A stretch of DNA of 64,000 nucleotides from Streptomyces cavernae (GTDB lineage Bacteria > Actinomycetota > Actinomycetes > Streptomycetales > Streptomycetaceae), in NCBI RefSeq assembly GCF_004023625.1, contig NZ_ML137712.1:1-64000 (forward strand), in the 5' to 3' direction. Every line of letters starts with the position of its first letter. Position 1 is the stretch's first letter. A program made the translations under genes and the position numbers. Under the pieces are notes generated by a model. It did not search any database and was not told the origin of the DNA. It saw only the letters and a program-made list of their open reading frames with translations. Shown here piece by piece: positions 16,153-25,337 of this stretch.

Positions 16153-16556
16153 ACGGAGTGTCCGTTGTGCCGGGGTGGACTGGTGAGATAGTCGCCGATG
16201 CGGCTGACGAGGTCGCGCATGTGTCCGCTCATGTTGGCCGGCATGGTGCGCACGTCCGCGAGGACGGCGAGGTAGGCGTTGGGGCCCGCGGCCATCAGAT
16301 AGAAGTAGCCGCCGTTCATCTCGATGATGACCAGGCGCATCCGTCCGTCGCTCTGCGGGATCTCGCTCGCCACGGCGGCCGCCAGGCTCTGCAGGCCCGC
16401 GCAGGCGGCGGCCACCCGGTCGGCGCCGTCGGGTTCGCCACCGTAGCGCGCGATGCGCAGGCCGTCGGCGGAGAGCACCACGATCTGCTCGATGCCCGGC
16501 ACGCTGTCGGCGAGTTCCTTGAGCATCCAGTCGAAGTTGCCCTGCTGCTGGATCAC
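16149..16556 (-). CDS. cvnB: conservon roadblock/LC7 protein CvnB
   Basis: A 135-residue roadblock/LC7-fold protein beginning MIQQQGNFDWMLKEL, with the conserved VVLSADGLRIA and MRLVIIEMNGGYFYLMAAG. Roadblock proteins regulate partner GTPases, here CvnD. It overlaps cvnA by 4 bp and cvnC by 4 bp. Confidence 0.94.
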   Translation of the reverse strand: MIQQQGNFDWMLKELADSVPGIEQIVVLSADGLRIARYGGEPDGADRVAAACAGLQSLAAAVASEIPQSDGRMRLVIIEMNGGYFYLMAAGPNAYLAVLADVRTMPANMSGHMRDLVSRIGDYLTSPPRHNGHSV

Positions 16557-18235
16557 TTGAGGTCTCCCTCGTCGTCGGCCGTCACGGGGGCCGGCTGGTT
16601 GTCCGTGTCTGATGCTGCTGTCGCGGCCGGCCCGGATGCCTCCGAGGCGAGCTCTGCCCGGCTGTCCGAGGAGGCCGGGTCGGGCCGGCCGGGGCTGTCA
16701 CCACCGGTGTCCGGAGCGGACTTGTCCGGGCCGCCCTTGAGGCCCTCGAAGAACTCCTCGACCCAGAGCCCGGGCGGGGGTTCCTCCTCCTGCGGCGCGG
16801 CGGGTGCGGCGGCCCGGGCCGCCGCCTGCTCGGCCTCCATCTGCTGCGTGGCGAGGAGCCGCTCGCTGAGCGGGGTCCTGACCCGGCTGCGGCGCTGCGG
16901 GAGGCCGTTCGCGGTCCATTCGGTGACGACCGGGACGTCGTCGTCGTAGGGGTCCTGGCCCGGCCGGGGGACCCGCGGTCCGGTGGTGGGGCGGCGCTTC
17001 TTGGGCGAACGCTTCGGGCCCACGACACCGTCGAGGGTGGGCAGCGGCCGGGAGACCGCACCGATGCCGTGCGCGTGCAGGCCCACGGGCCTGGGATCGG
17101 TGGAGAGCATGCTGCGCGGCACGACCATCACCGCGCAGCAACCGCCGTAGGAGGACGGCCGCATGGAGATCTCGATGTTGTACATCTTCGCCAGCCGGCC
17201 GACCACCGCCATGCCCAGCCTCGGGGTCTCGCCCACCTGGGTCATGTCGATACCGGCCCGGGCGTAGCCGAGGAGCGTGTCGATCTTCTGGCGGCGTTCG
17301 TCGGTGAGCTTGACACCCGCGTCCTCGAACTCGATCGCGATACCGGTCTGCACCTCGGTGGCGGTGACCCGCACCTTGGACTGGGGCGGCGAGAACCGTG
17401 TGGCGTTGTCCATGAGTTCGGCGGCGATGTGGATGATCGGCTCGACGTAGAGACCGGCGATGTTGACCACGGCGATCGAGTCCAGCTTGATGCGCCGGTA
17501 TTCGAGGATGCGGGACATCGCGCCGCGCAGTGTGCTGTACAGGGTCACGGGCTTGGGCCAGCGGCGTCCGGGACCGCCGCCGCCGATGACGCCGAGGGAG
17601 TCGGCGAGCCGGCCGATCATCGAGTTGCCGTGGTCGAGGCGCAGCAGGTTGTCGAAGACCTCGGGGTTGTTGCCGTGGTCCTCCTCCATCTCCCGCAGGT
17701 CGATGGCCTGTTGGTGGCAGATGGCCTGGACGCGCCGGGCGACGTGGACGAAGGAACGCTGCGAGGCGTCGCGCCGTGACTCCTCGTCGGAGATCAGGCG
17801 CAGCACCGTGAGGAGCAGTTCCCGTTGCACATCGGGCATGTCCCGCCACTCGGGACGGGAGTCGACCCGGTTGCGCATCACCTCCCGGACGGGTTCACCG
17901 CCGAGCACCCAGCCCACCGTGGCGGGAAGGATCTCCGTACGCAGCCGGAGCACCTCGTCGTCGTTGGCGGCGATACGCCGCTCCAGTGCGGCGGTCCGCT
18001 CGGCGTGTTCGGCGCGCAGCGCGCGCAGGGCCCGACCGCGGCGCAGCGCCGCGGCGGCGACCGCGATCAGTAGCAGGGTCGCCACGGCGCCGCAGCAGGC
18101 GACGGCGATACGGGCCGACGGCGCCACCAGGGCGGCGGCGGTCCCGGTGGCCGCGGCCATGAGTATGGCGGGCAGCAACAGCACGCGCGCGAAGGGGACT
18201 TCTCGGCCACCGGGAGGAGATTGAACTCTCACCAT
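16553..18235 (-). CDS. cvnA: conservon sensor histidine-kinase-like protein CvnA
   Basis: A 560-residue membrane sensor. Two hydrophobic segments near the N-terminus (about 15-60: ILMAAATGTAAALVA and VACCGAVATLLLIAVAAAA) are followed by a helical linker. A HATPase_c domain follows (about 270-400) with N-box HIAAELMDNATRF and G-boxes. The C-terminal 150 residues are Pro/acid-rich and likely disordered. The ATG at 18235 has GAGGG about 5 bp upstream; an ATG further upstream is less likely. No response regulator is adjacent, as usual for conservons, where signalling goes through CvnB, CvnC and CvnD. Confidence 0.92.
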   Translation of the reverse strand: MVRVQSPPGGREVPFARVLLLPAILMAAATGTAAALVAPSARIAVACCGAVATLLLIAVAAAALRRGRALRALRAEHAERTAALERRIAANDDEVLRLRTEILPATVGWVLGGEPVREVMRNRVDSRPEWRDMPDVQRELLLTVLRLISDEESRRDASQRSFVHVARRVQAICHQQAIDLREMEEDHGNNPEVFDNLLRLDHGNSMIGRLADSLGVIGGGGPGRRWPKPVTLYSTLRGAMSRILEYRRIKLDSIAVVNIAGLYVEPIIHIAAELMDNATRFSPPQSKVRVTATEVQTGIAIEFEDAGVKLTDERRQKIDTLLGYARAGIDMTQVGETPRLGMAVVGRLAKMYNIEISMRPSSYGGCCAVMVVPRSMLSTDPRPVGLHAHGIGAVSRPLPTLDGVVGPKRSPKKRRPTTGPRVPRPGQDPYDDDVPVVTEWTANGLPQRRSRVRTPLSERLLATQQMEAEQAAARAAAPAAPQEEEPPPGLWVEEFFEGLKGGPDKSAPDTGGDSPGRPDPASSDSRAELASEASGPAATAASDTDNQPAPVTADDEGDLK

Positions 18236-18565
18236 GTATGCCCTCTGAAAATCGGTGGAGGTGTAGGGGTCCGTGCAAGGGAAGGTCGTGGGGGGCGTAA
18301 GCGGATCTTCATAATTTTTTGGGAACAAGCGCACGATTACACCGCAACTCGGTGCGCCGCGGGCGAGCTTAGTCCGACCGGATCAACGCCGAGTCATATT
18401 CCGCAAGCACCTGAAACCGCCCCTATGAGCGGAATAAACTCAGGCCCATTTACACGATGAGCTACCGATCGCACACCGCGAGTGATGGCGTACGGGCGTC
18501 CGAAACCTGCCGCTCAGAAGGGTTACGACACCTCTACGGTCCCGGAGCGGGGCGCGGGCCCTGCT

Positions 18566-18590
<25 letters not shown>
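18236..18590. other. gene-free upstream region of the conservon
   Basis: This contains the presumed cvnA promoter. It is locally AT-richer (for example aattttttggg near 18311) and then becomes a GC-rich approach to the hexamer array. I saw no supported gene or clear operator. Confidence 0.5.
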
Positions 18591-18669
<79 letters not shown>

Positions 18670-18675
18670 AACTAT

Positions 18676-19150
18676 CGGCAGGCGTCCTTCGGTTCGGCCC
18701 GCACGGCATGGAAGCCCGCGAAGCGCTCGGCGCGTGCCTCGGGGAGCAGTGGGTGGGGAATCAGTCGCGGTGGCTGAGGAGCTCGTCACGTGCGGCATCA
18801 CGACTGTGGTGGCCGCGGACGCCCGCGTCGGACCCCGTGACGGCGAACACTCGACGGGGCTTATCGCTCGGGCCTCTACGGCCACGGACACCGTGACGGA
18901 CGCCTGGCCGCCGGAACGAGCCGCGGAGCCAGTGGCGCCCACCCGGCCGGAACGGGCCATGGACCCCGCGGCGCCAGCCCGGCCGGAACCAGCCGCGAAC
19001 CCACAGCGAACGCCCGACCGGAAGAACGAGCCACGGACCCCCGGCGAACGCCCGTCCGAAACCAATCACGAACCCCGCGGCGCCTGCCTGGTAGAGACGT
19101 GCCGTGAGGCCCGCCGACGGACGCCGGATCAGTCACCGGCGCAGGCCGGA
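18676..19150. repeat. degenerate ~36-bp repeats in the cvnA-helY gap
   Basis: The motif ccggaac(g/c) recurs at 18911, 18947 and 18983 (36-bp steps), with weaker copies near 19018 and 19056. Open frames exist on both strands because the period is a multiple of 3. GC at third positions is lower than in neighbouring genes, and no family is recognisable. I treat the stretch as non-coding, with a decayed gene as the alternative. Confidence 0.55.
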
Positions 19151-19152
19151 TC

Positions 19153-19189
19153 ACTCGTCGGCGGACGCCGGATCAGCCCACCGACGAGT
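19153..19189 (-). terminator. hairpin across the helY stop codon
   Basis: actcgtcgg (19153-19161) pairs with ccgacgagt (19181-19189). The loop contains the helY stop at 19173-19175. There is no T-run. This is a possible intrinsic or processing signal. Confidence 0.4.
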
Positions 19190-21980
19190 AGGCCACGACG
19201 CCCCGCAGCAGCCCGTCGACGGCCTTGCGGGCGTGCTTGGCGACCGTGGAGCCCTCGGCGGGCGCGGCGGCCGCGATCTGGCCCAGCACGTCGATGACCT
19301 GCTTCGTCCAGCGGACGAAGTCGCCGGCCGGCATCTCCGCCTCGCGCAGCACCTCGTCGAGGCCCTTGCCGGACGCCCACATATAGGCCGCCCACGCGAA
19401 GCCGAGGTCGGGTTCGCGCTGGCCCACGCCCTCGGTCTGGTTGATGCGGAACTCCTCCTCCAGGGCGTCCAGCCGGCCCCAGATCCGCACCATCTCGCCC
19501 AGCGCGGCCTTCGCCTTGCCGGAGGGCACCTTCGGCGCCAGCGCGTCGTCGCCGACCCTTGACTCGTACACCAGCGCCGAGACGCACGCGGCCAGTTCGG
19601 CCGGGGCGAGGCCCTCCCAGACCCTCTCGCGCACACACTCACTGGCGAGCAGGTCGAGTTCGCCGTAGAGCCGGGCGAGCCGCTTGCCGTGCTCGGTCAC
19701 CTCGTCGCCGCGCAGATAGTCCAGCTCGGTCAGGAGCGCGACGATGCGGTCGAAGGTGCGGGCGATGGTGTTCGTCCGGCCTTCGATGCGCCGCTCCAGC
19801 TGCGAGGTGTCCCGCAGCAGCCGGTGGTAGCGCTCGGCCCAGCGGGCGTGGTCCTCGCGGTCGGAGCAGCCGTGGCACGGGTGCGCGCGGATCTCGGTGC
19901 GCAGCCGGGCGATCTCACGGTCGTCGGCGGCCGCGGCCCGCCGCTTGCGGTGCCGGTCGGGAACGATGTGCCCGGCCTTGCTGCGCAGCGCGGAGGCCAG
20001 GTCCCGGCGGGACTGCGGGGAGCGCGGGTTGAACGACTTCGGGATCCGCATCCGCTCCAGCGCCTCCACCGGCACCGGGAAGTCGATCGACGCGAGCCGC
20101 TTCACCTGGCGTTCGGCGGTCAGCACCAGCGGGCGCGGCCCGTCGTGCTGCTCGAAGCCGCGGTGGCCGTTGGACCGCCCGGCGGGCAGCCCCGGGTCCA
20201 GCACCAGCGCCAGACCGGCGTACTTGCCGGTGGGGACGTGGATGACGTCACCCGGCTTCAGCTTCTCCAGTGCGACGGCGGCCTCCGCGCGGCGCTGCAC
20301 CGCGCCCTGCCGGGCCAGTTCCGTCTCACGGTCCTTCAGTTCACGGCGCAGCCGCGCGTAATCCTCGAAGTCGCCGAGGTGGCAGGTCATGGAGGCCTTG
20401 TAGCCCTCCAGGCCCTCCTCGTTGCGCTGCACCTGACGGGAGATCCCGACGACGGACCGGTCGGCCTGGAACTGCGCGAACGACGTCTCCAGCAGTTCGC
20501 GCGAGCGGTGCCGCCCGAACTGCTCCACCAGGTTCACGGCCATGTTGTACGACGGCTTGAAGCTCGAGCGCAGCGGATAGGTGCGGGTGCCCGCGAGCCC
20601 GGCCAGGTGGTCCGGGTTCATGGCGCGCTGCCACAGCACCACGGCGTGGCCCTCGACGTCGATGCCGCGGCGTCCGGCACGGCCCGTCAGCTGGGTGTAC
20701 TCACCGGGCGTGATGTCCGCGTGCTGCTCGCCGTTCCACTTGACGAGTTTCTCCAGCACCACCGAGCGCGCGGGCATGTTGATGCCGAGCGCCAGCGTCT
20801 CGGTGGCGAACACGGCCTTGACCAGGCCGCGGACGAACAGCTCCTCGACGACCTCCTTGAACGTCGGCAGCATGCCCGCATGGTGGGCGGCGATACCGCG
20901 CTCCAGGCCCTCCAACCACTCGTAGTAGCCGAGGACGTGCAGGTCCTCGGTCGGGATGGACGCCGTGCGCTCCTCGACCAGCTCACGCACCCTGGCGCGG
21001 GCCTCCTCGTCGTTGAGTCTGAGGCCCGCGTACAGGCACTGCTGCACGGCTGCCTCACAGGCGGCACGGCTGAAGATGAACGTGATCGCCGGCAACAGCC
21101 CTTCGGCGTCGAGCCGTTCGATGACCTCGGGGCGGCCCGGCGTCCACACCCGCGAACGCTGCCGCCGCTCCCGCTCACGGTCGGCCTCCCGCATCGCCCG
21201 GCCGCGTCTGCGGTCCTGGTACGACGGCCGGCTCGCCTCCATGCGGGCCAGCCGGGCGAGATCGGGGTTGACGGCCTTCTTGTGGCCCTCCCCCTCCTCG
21301 AACAGGTCGTACATCCGGCGGCCGGCCAGCACATGCTGGAACAGCGGGACCGGGCGGTGCTCGGAGACGATGACCTCGGTGTCGCCGCGGACGGTGTCCA
21401 GCCAGTCGCCGAACTCCTCGGCGTTCGACACGGTGGCCGAGAGCGAGACGAGCGTCACCGACTCGGGGAGGTGAATGATCACCTCTTCCCACACGGCGCC
21501 CCGGAAACGGTCGGACAGGTAGTGCACCTCGTCCATGACCACATGGCCGAGCCCGCGGAGTGTCTGCGAGCCCGCGTAGAGCATGTTGCGCAGCACCTCG
21601 GTGGTCATCACGACCACCGGCGCGTCGGCGTTGACGCTGTTGTCGCCGGTGAGCAGGCCCACCTTCTGCGAGCCGTAACGGCGGCACAGATCGGCGTACT
21701 TCTGGTTCGACAGCGCCTTGATCGGGGTGGTGTAGAAGCACTTCTTGCCCTGCTGGAGGGCGAGGTGCACCGCGAACTCACCGACGATCGTCTTGCCGGA
21801 ACCCGTGGGCGCGGCCACCAGAACGCCCTTGCCCGCCTCCAGTGCCTGGCAGGCCTCGATCTGGAAGGGGTCGAGGCCGAAGTCGTACATCTCGCGGAAG
21901 GAGGCGAGAGCGGTGGCCTGCTCGGCAGCACGCCTGCGAGCTGCCGCGTACCGCTCGGCCGGGGAGAGGTCCTGAGTCAT
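19173..21980 (-). CDS. helY: Ski2/Mtr4-like superfamily 2 RNA helicase HelY
   Basis: A 935-residue DExH helicase. Walker A is APTGSGKT, motif II is DEVH in VVMDEVHYLSDRF, motif III is SLSATVSN, and motif VI is TQLTGRAGRRGID. The C-terminal half contains the arch/DSHCT-like region. A CHGCSDREDHARW segment near residue 725 may bind metal. It belongs to the actinobacterial HelY group related to exosome helicases. In mycobacteria helY is also next to tatC, tatA, pafC and pafB. The ATG at 21980 is only about 4 bp from the predicted transcription start of a perfect PafBC-type promoter, suggesting DNA-damage induction. Confidence 0.93.
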   Translation of the reverse strand: MTQDLSPAERYAAARRRAAEQATALASFREMYDFGLDPFQIEACQALEAGKGVLVAAPTGSGKTIVGEFAVHLALQQGKKCFYTTPIKALSNQKYADLCRRYGSQKVGLLTGDNSVNADAPVVVMTTEVLRNMLYAGSQTLRGLGHVVMDEVHYLSDRFRGAVWEEVIIHLPESVTLVSLSATVSNAEEFGDWLDTVRGDTEVIVSEHRPVPLFQHVLAGRRMYDLFEEGEGHKKAVNPDLARLARMEASRPSYQDRRRGRAMREADRERERRQRSRVWTPGRPEVIERLDAEGLLPAITFIFSRAACEAAVQQCLYAGLRLNDEEARARVRELVEERTASIPTEDLHVLGYYEWLEGLERGIAAHHAGMLPTFKEVVEELFVRGLVKAVFATETLALGINMPARSVVLEKLVKWNGEQHADITPGEYTQLTGRAGRRGIDVEGHAVVLWQRAMNPDHLAGLAGTRTYPLRSSFKPSYNMAVNLVEQFGRHRSRELLETSFAQFQADRSVVGISRQVQRNEEGLEGYKASMTCHLGDFEDYARLRRELKDRETELARQGAVQRRAEAAVALEKLKPGDVIHVPTGKYAGLALVLDPGLPAGRSNGHRGFEQHDGPRPLVLTAERQVKRLASIDFPVPVEALERMRIPKSFNPRSPQSRRDLASALRSKAGHIVPDRHRKRRAAAADDREIARLRTEIRAHPCHGCSDREDHARWAERYHRLLRDTSQLERRIEGRTNTIARTFDRIVALLTELDYLRGDEVTEHGKRLARLYGELDLLASECVRERVWEGLAPAELAACVSALVYESRVGDDALAPKVPSGKAKAALGEMVRIWGRLDALEEEFRINQTEGVGQREPDLGFAWAAYMWASGKGLDEVLREAEMPAGDFVRWTKQVIDVLGQIAAAAPAEGSTVAKHARKAVDGLLRGVVAYSSVG

Positions 21981-21990
21981 CGTGCTTTCG

Positions 21991-22013
21991 AGCGTACCGG
22001 GAGCCACTGACAA
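21991..22013 (-). promoter_or_regulatory. perfect RecA-NDp/PafBC promoter of helY
   Basis: On the minus strand TTGTCAGTG (22013-22005), an 8-bp spacer beginning GC, then TACGCT (21996-21991). This matches TTGTCAGTGGC-N6-TANNNT at every defined position. The predicted start is about 21984, leaving a 4-5 nucleotide leader. Confidence 0.82.
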
Positions 22014-22060
22014 CAGGACGATCAATATCCGGATCGCGGGCCGCGAAACCCCATGCGGAA

Positions 22061-22091
22061 ACCGGTCGCCTCCCGTGTGGAGACGACCGGT
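22061..22091 (-). terminator. stem-loop downstream of tatC
   Basis: accggtcg (22061-22068) pairs with cgaccggt (22084-22091), with an inner ctcc/ggag extension. It lies just upstream of the helY promoter, so it probably separates the tat genes from helY. Confidence 0.6.
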
Positions 22092-22115
22092 GCGTCCTCA
22101 GGAGAGAGATCGGCC

Positions 22116-23078
22116 TCAGGTGACGTCGTCGTAACCGTTCACACGGTCACGCTCGGGCCCGCTGCCGTCCGTGAGCGCTCGCGGCGCACCCACCGCTTCG
22201 ATCTCGCCGATGTCCTCAGGCGTGAGATCGAGCTCGGAGGCCTCGTCGTCCGCCGGCCCCTCGGCTTCACGACGGGCCCGGCGCTTGTCGTTGGTCAGCG
22301 CGATGGCCGTCGCGGCGAAGTACATGACCCAGATCGGGCCCGCCAGGGCCAGCATGGAGATCGGGTCGGTGCTGGGTGTGGCGATCGCGGCGAAGACCGT
22401 GATGCCCATGATCATGCCGCGCCACCAGCCGGCCATCTTCTTGCCGGGCAGTATGCCGCCGAAGTTCAGCATCACCAGCAGCAACGGCAGCTCGAAGGAG
22501 AGACCGAAGACGAGGATCATCCGCATGATCAATTGCAGGAGATCGTCGAGCGGGAGCTGGTTGTCGCTTCCGATGATGGAGAACTCGAGCATGACCGACG
22601 CCATCTTGGGCAGCGTCCAGTAGGCGAAGTACCCGCCCAGGAGAAACAGCGGGAATCCCGCGCCCACGAAAGCGAGGCTGTACTTCTTCTCGTGCCGGTG
22701 CAGACCCGGCGCCACGAATCCCCAGAGCTGGTAGAGCCACACGGGCGCGGCGAGTGCGACACCCGCCGACAGCGACACCGTGAGGGCGAGCGTGAAAGGA
22801 CTGAGCAGACCGTTCTGCACGATGCGCGCGCATTTGGTCTCGCCGTTGTTCTTGGCCAACTCGGCCAACTCGGCAAAGCTGCGGTCGCACCCCACCGCCT
22901 CAAGGATGGGATTGGTGAAGAACTCGATGATCTCCTTGTAGAAGAAGACCGCGACGATCGTCGTGACAACGATCGCGATCAAACTCTTCACGAGGCGGTT
23001 TCGCAGCTCGCGCAGGTGCTCCACGAGGGGCATCCGCCCCTCGGGGTCCTTCTCCTTCTTGCGGGCAGACTTGAGCAA
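22116..23078 (-). CDS. tatC: Sec-independent protein translocase subunit TatC
   Basis: A 320-residue integral membrane protein with six predicted helices and the family motifs MPLVEHLRELRNRL, FYKEI and SFELPLLLVML. It recognises twin-arginine signal peptides and forms the Tat receptor. A hydrophilic acidic C-terminal tail of about 60 residues is typical of actinobacteria. The start is a TTG at 23078, with GAGGA 8 bp upstream. tatA lies 47 bp upstream and the pair is probably one operon. A Tat substrate gene occurs later in this window (60177-61187). Confidence 0.94.
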   Translation of the reverse strand: MLKSARKKEKDPEGRMPLVEHLRELRNRLVKSLIAIVVTTIVAVFFYKEIIEFFTNPILEAVGCDRSFAELAELAKNNGETKCARIVQNGLLSPFTLALTVSLSAGVALAAPVWLYQLWGFVAPGLHRHEKKYSLAFVGAGFPLFLLGGYFAYWTLPKMASVMLEFSIIGSDNQLPLDDLLQLIMRMILVFGLSFELPLLLVMLNFGGILPGKKMAGWWRGMIMGITVFAAIATPSTDPISMLALAGPIWVMYFAATAIALTNDKRRARREAEGPADDEASELDLTPEDIGEIEAVGAPRALTDGSGPERDRVNGYDDVT

Positions 23079-23125
23079 CCCACGTCCTCATCTCGTGCGG
23101 TGGGCAGGCCCGTGCCTGCCCTGAA

Positions 23126-23416
23126 TCAGCGCTTGGTCGTGTCCGTCGGCTCGGTGACCGGGCGGGAGCTGGTCACATCGCCGGGAGCGGCCTGGATGGT
23201 GCGCTGCGCCGAGGGCTGCTGGTCGTCGTGCGGCGGAGCCGAGGCCGCGGTGGTGTTGTCCTGACCCTCCGACTTCATCGCCTTGGCCTCGCTCTTGAGG
23301 ATGCGCGCGGACTTGCCGAGGGAGCGGGCCATGTCCGGAAGCTTCTTCGCGCCGAACAGCAGGATGATGACGACGAGGATGAGAATGATCTCGGGGGCTC
23401 CGAGCCTTCCGAACAT
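23126..23416 (-). CDS. tatA: Sec-independent translocase pore subunit TatA
   Basis: A 96-residue TatA protein. One N-terminal membrane helix (EIILILVVIILLFGAKKLP) with the conserved FG hinge is followed by an amphipathic helix MARSLGKSARILKSEAKAM and a disordered tail. It oligomerises to form the translocation pore with TatC. Confidence 0.95.
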   Translation of the reverse strand: MFGRLGAPEIILILVVIILLFGAKKLPDMARSLGKSARILKSEAKAMKSEGQDNTTAASAPPHDDQQPSAQRTIQAAPGDVTSSRPVTEPTDTTKR

Positions 23417-23464
23417 AAGTCTTTACCTTCTCACCGAGGCAGCGGGTTGGGAGCTGTCCGGCCG

Positions 23465-23482
23465 GTCGGACAGGTGTCCGAC
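23465..23482. promoter_or_regulatory. 18-bp inverted repeat upstream of tatA
   Basis: gtcggac, 4-bp loop, gtccgac is a perfect 7+7 palindrome about 50 bp upstream of the tatA start. It is placed as an operator would be. No known regulator motif is recognised. Confidence 0.45.
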
Positions 23483-23652
23483 AAACCGTGCTGGCAGCGA
23501 TCGTAACGCGCAGGGGTAAACCCGGGGCAATCCCTGTGCGTACTCCCAGTCATGCGGCCCGCGCCTCGTTTAACGGGCCGTGCAACGCAGCGTACCTGCC
23601 CGAGCTGCGAAGCTGACAGGCCGAGATGGCCCGGAGACTTGTCTCAGCTGAT

Positions 23653-23847
23653 TCAAAGGCCGCGAACAGAACGGGCCGTCCCGGCCGCGGCCCGCTCCAG
23701 TTCATCGGCGGCCCGGTTGATCCGCTCCGCCGAGTCACTGACCTGCACCCCCAGGCGCCGGGCCTCGACGAAGACCCGCACGGCCAGCACACCGAGGACG
23801 GCTAGCCCCAGGAAACCCACAGTTACCGCGAACATCGGCCAGAACAT
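23653..23847 (-). CDS. small single-helix membrane protein, unknown function
   Basis: A 64-residue protein MFWPMFAVTVGFLGLAVLGV... with one N-terminal membrane helix and a C-terminal amphipathic or coiled-coil helix (SDSAERINRAADELERAA). It resembles the short DUF948-like helper proteins of Gram-positives. It is conserved in this position between tatA and pafC as far as I recall. It is 17 bp from the zinc-ribbon gene and probably in the pafBC operon. Confidence 0.65.
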   Translation of the reverse strand: MFWPMFAVTVGFLGLAVLGVLAVRVFVEARRLGVQVSDSAERINRAADELERAAAGTARSVRGL

Positions 23848-23864
23848 GCGCCGAGCCTAGAGGG

Positions 23865-24125
23865 TCACAGGGTCGAGTGCAGGCGCAGGGTGCGCACCCC
23901 GCCCCCGGTGAGCAGCTCCACGATCCGCTCACCCGCGGGCTTGCGCACGGCCTCACCGCACTCGGGGCAGGTGAAGGAGTAGAAGGTGGTGCGGGGGGTG
24001 GCGCCGACGGCCAGCCTCAGCGCGCTCGCGGCGAGCTCGAAGCGGGCCCGGCAATCCGGACAGTTGGCCTTGAAGACCACGGGATCCACCCTCGTCATCC
24101 CGGCGAACGCCGTGACGACGGACAT
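23865..24125 (-). CDS. small zinc-ribbon protein, unknown function
   Basis: An 86-residue protein with two CxxC knuckles: NCPDCRARFEL and TCPECGEAVRKP, likely binding one zinc. I chose the ATG at 24125 because GGAGAG precedes it. A TTG at 24158 would overlap pafC. It lies 29 bp downstream of pafC, suggesting co-transcription with the damage regulator genes. Its role is not known. Confidence 0.7.
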   Translation of the reverse strand: MSVVTAFAGMTRVDPVVFKANCPDCRARFELAASALRLAVGATPRTTFYSFTCPECGEAVRKPAGERIVELLTGGGVRTLRLHSTL

Positions 24126-24154
24126 CTCCGGCTCTCCGGACTTCCCCGACCCGC

Positions 24155-25321
24155 TCAAAGCCTCTGCTCCCGCCTGCCGCCGTACGGTCCGTCCTGAACT
24201 GTGTGCAGATCGTGGTGCACCGCCGACGGCGAGTGTCCTCCCGGGTCGCCCTGGCGTTCCTCGCGGGCCCCGGACGGCGCTTCTTGCAGCCCGCCGCGCA
24301 GCCCGCCGTGTCCACCGTGCAGCCCCTCGTCGCCGTCGGGCAGCCCGTCGTACGCCAGCAGCGCCTCGCGCGCTGCGTCCCGCGCGCTGTCCGCCAGGTC
24401 CTGCGGGGCGACGATCCGCCCGTCCCGGCCGAGCCGAAGGGCCAGTCGGCGCAGGGACGCGGGATCAGGTGTGCGCAGCGTGATGCGCAGACCGCCGTCG
24501 GGGAGTTCCTCCGCCTGGTCGTGGGGGTAGTACTCGGCCACCCAGCGCCCGCCGGGGCCCACCTCCACCACCACCTCGGGGTCCTCCGCGGCCGGCTGCA
24601 CCAGGCCCTCGGAGAGGTCCCGCAGTTCGATCTCGGGCGGCGCGGACGGCTCGTCGAGGATCCTGATCTCCGCGACCCGGTCCAGCCGGAAGGTGCGGCG
24701 CGCCTCGGAGCGACGGCACCACGCCTCCACATAGGTGTGGCCGACGCTGACCAGCCGGATCGGGTCGATCTCACGTTCGGTGACCTCGTCGCGGGCGGGC
24801 GAGTAGTAGCGGATCCACAACCTGCGGCGCTCGGAGATCGCCCGGTCGACGTCCGCGAAGACCCCGCCCTCGGACTCGAACGTCACCGACAGGCGCGAAC
24901 TGGCGCCGGCCGCCTCCCCGGCGGCCGCCTCCACCTTCGCGGTGGCCCGCAGCAGCGCCTGCCGGTCGCTCTCCCGCAGCCCGGGCAGCGTGGCCACCGC
25001 CCGTGCCGCCACCAGCAGCGCGGTGGCCTCGTCGGCGGCCAGCCGCAGCGGCTCGGCGGCGTCCGCGCCGAGCGCGGCCGGATTGTGCCACCAGATCCGC
25101 TCACCGTCGGTATCGATGTCGAGCAGATCCCCGCCGCGGAAACTGGTCCCGCACATCGGCAGCACATCGAGGTCCGAGACCAGTTCGTCCTCGGTGATCC
25201 CGAACGCACGCGCAACGTCCTCGATACGCGCGCCGGGACGCTCCCGCAGATACGTCACCAGGGACAGCATCCGCCGCGTCTGGTCGATCGCGTTGGCGGG
25301 CCTGGCCGGCTTTCCTGCCAC
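24155..25321 (-). CDS. pafC: WYL-domain transcriptional activator subunit PafC
   Basis: A 388-residue regulator with an N-terminal winged helix (about 15-75, RMLSLVTYLRERPGARIEDVARAFGI) and a WYL domain (about 140-215) with IRYYSPARDEVTEREIDP. A WCX-type C-terminal domain follows. With PafB it activates SOS-independent DNA-damage genes in mycobacteria. The GTG at 25321 lies 16 bp after the pafB stop with a GAGG site. The last 60 residues are Gly/His-rich and not part of the core fold. It may sense a nucleic-acid ligand through the WYL domain. Confidence 0.92.
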   Translation of the reverse strand: MAGKPARPANAIDQTRRMLSLVTYLRERPGARIEDVARAFGITEDELVSDLDVLPMCGTSFRGGDLLDIDTDGERIWWHNPAALGADAAEPLRLAADEATALLVAARAVATLPGLRESDRQALLRATAKVEAAAGEAAGASSRLSVTFESEGGVFADVDRAISERRRLWIRYYSPARDEVTEREIDPIRLVSVGHTYVEAWCRRSEARRTFRLDRVAEIRILDEPSAPPEIELRDLSEGLVQPAAEDPEVVVEVGPGGRWVAEYYPHDQAEELPDGGLRITLRTPDPASLRRLALRLGRDGRIVAPQDLADSARDAAREALLAYDGLPDGDEGLHGGHGGLRGGLQEAPSGAREERQGDPGGHSPSAVHHDLHTVQDGPYGGRREQRL

Positions 25322-25337
25322 GTTCCTCGAGTCCCCC

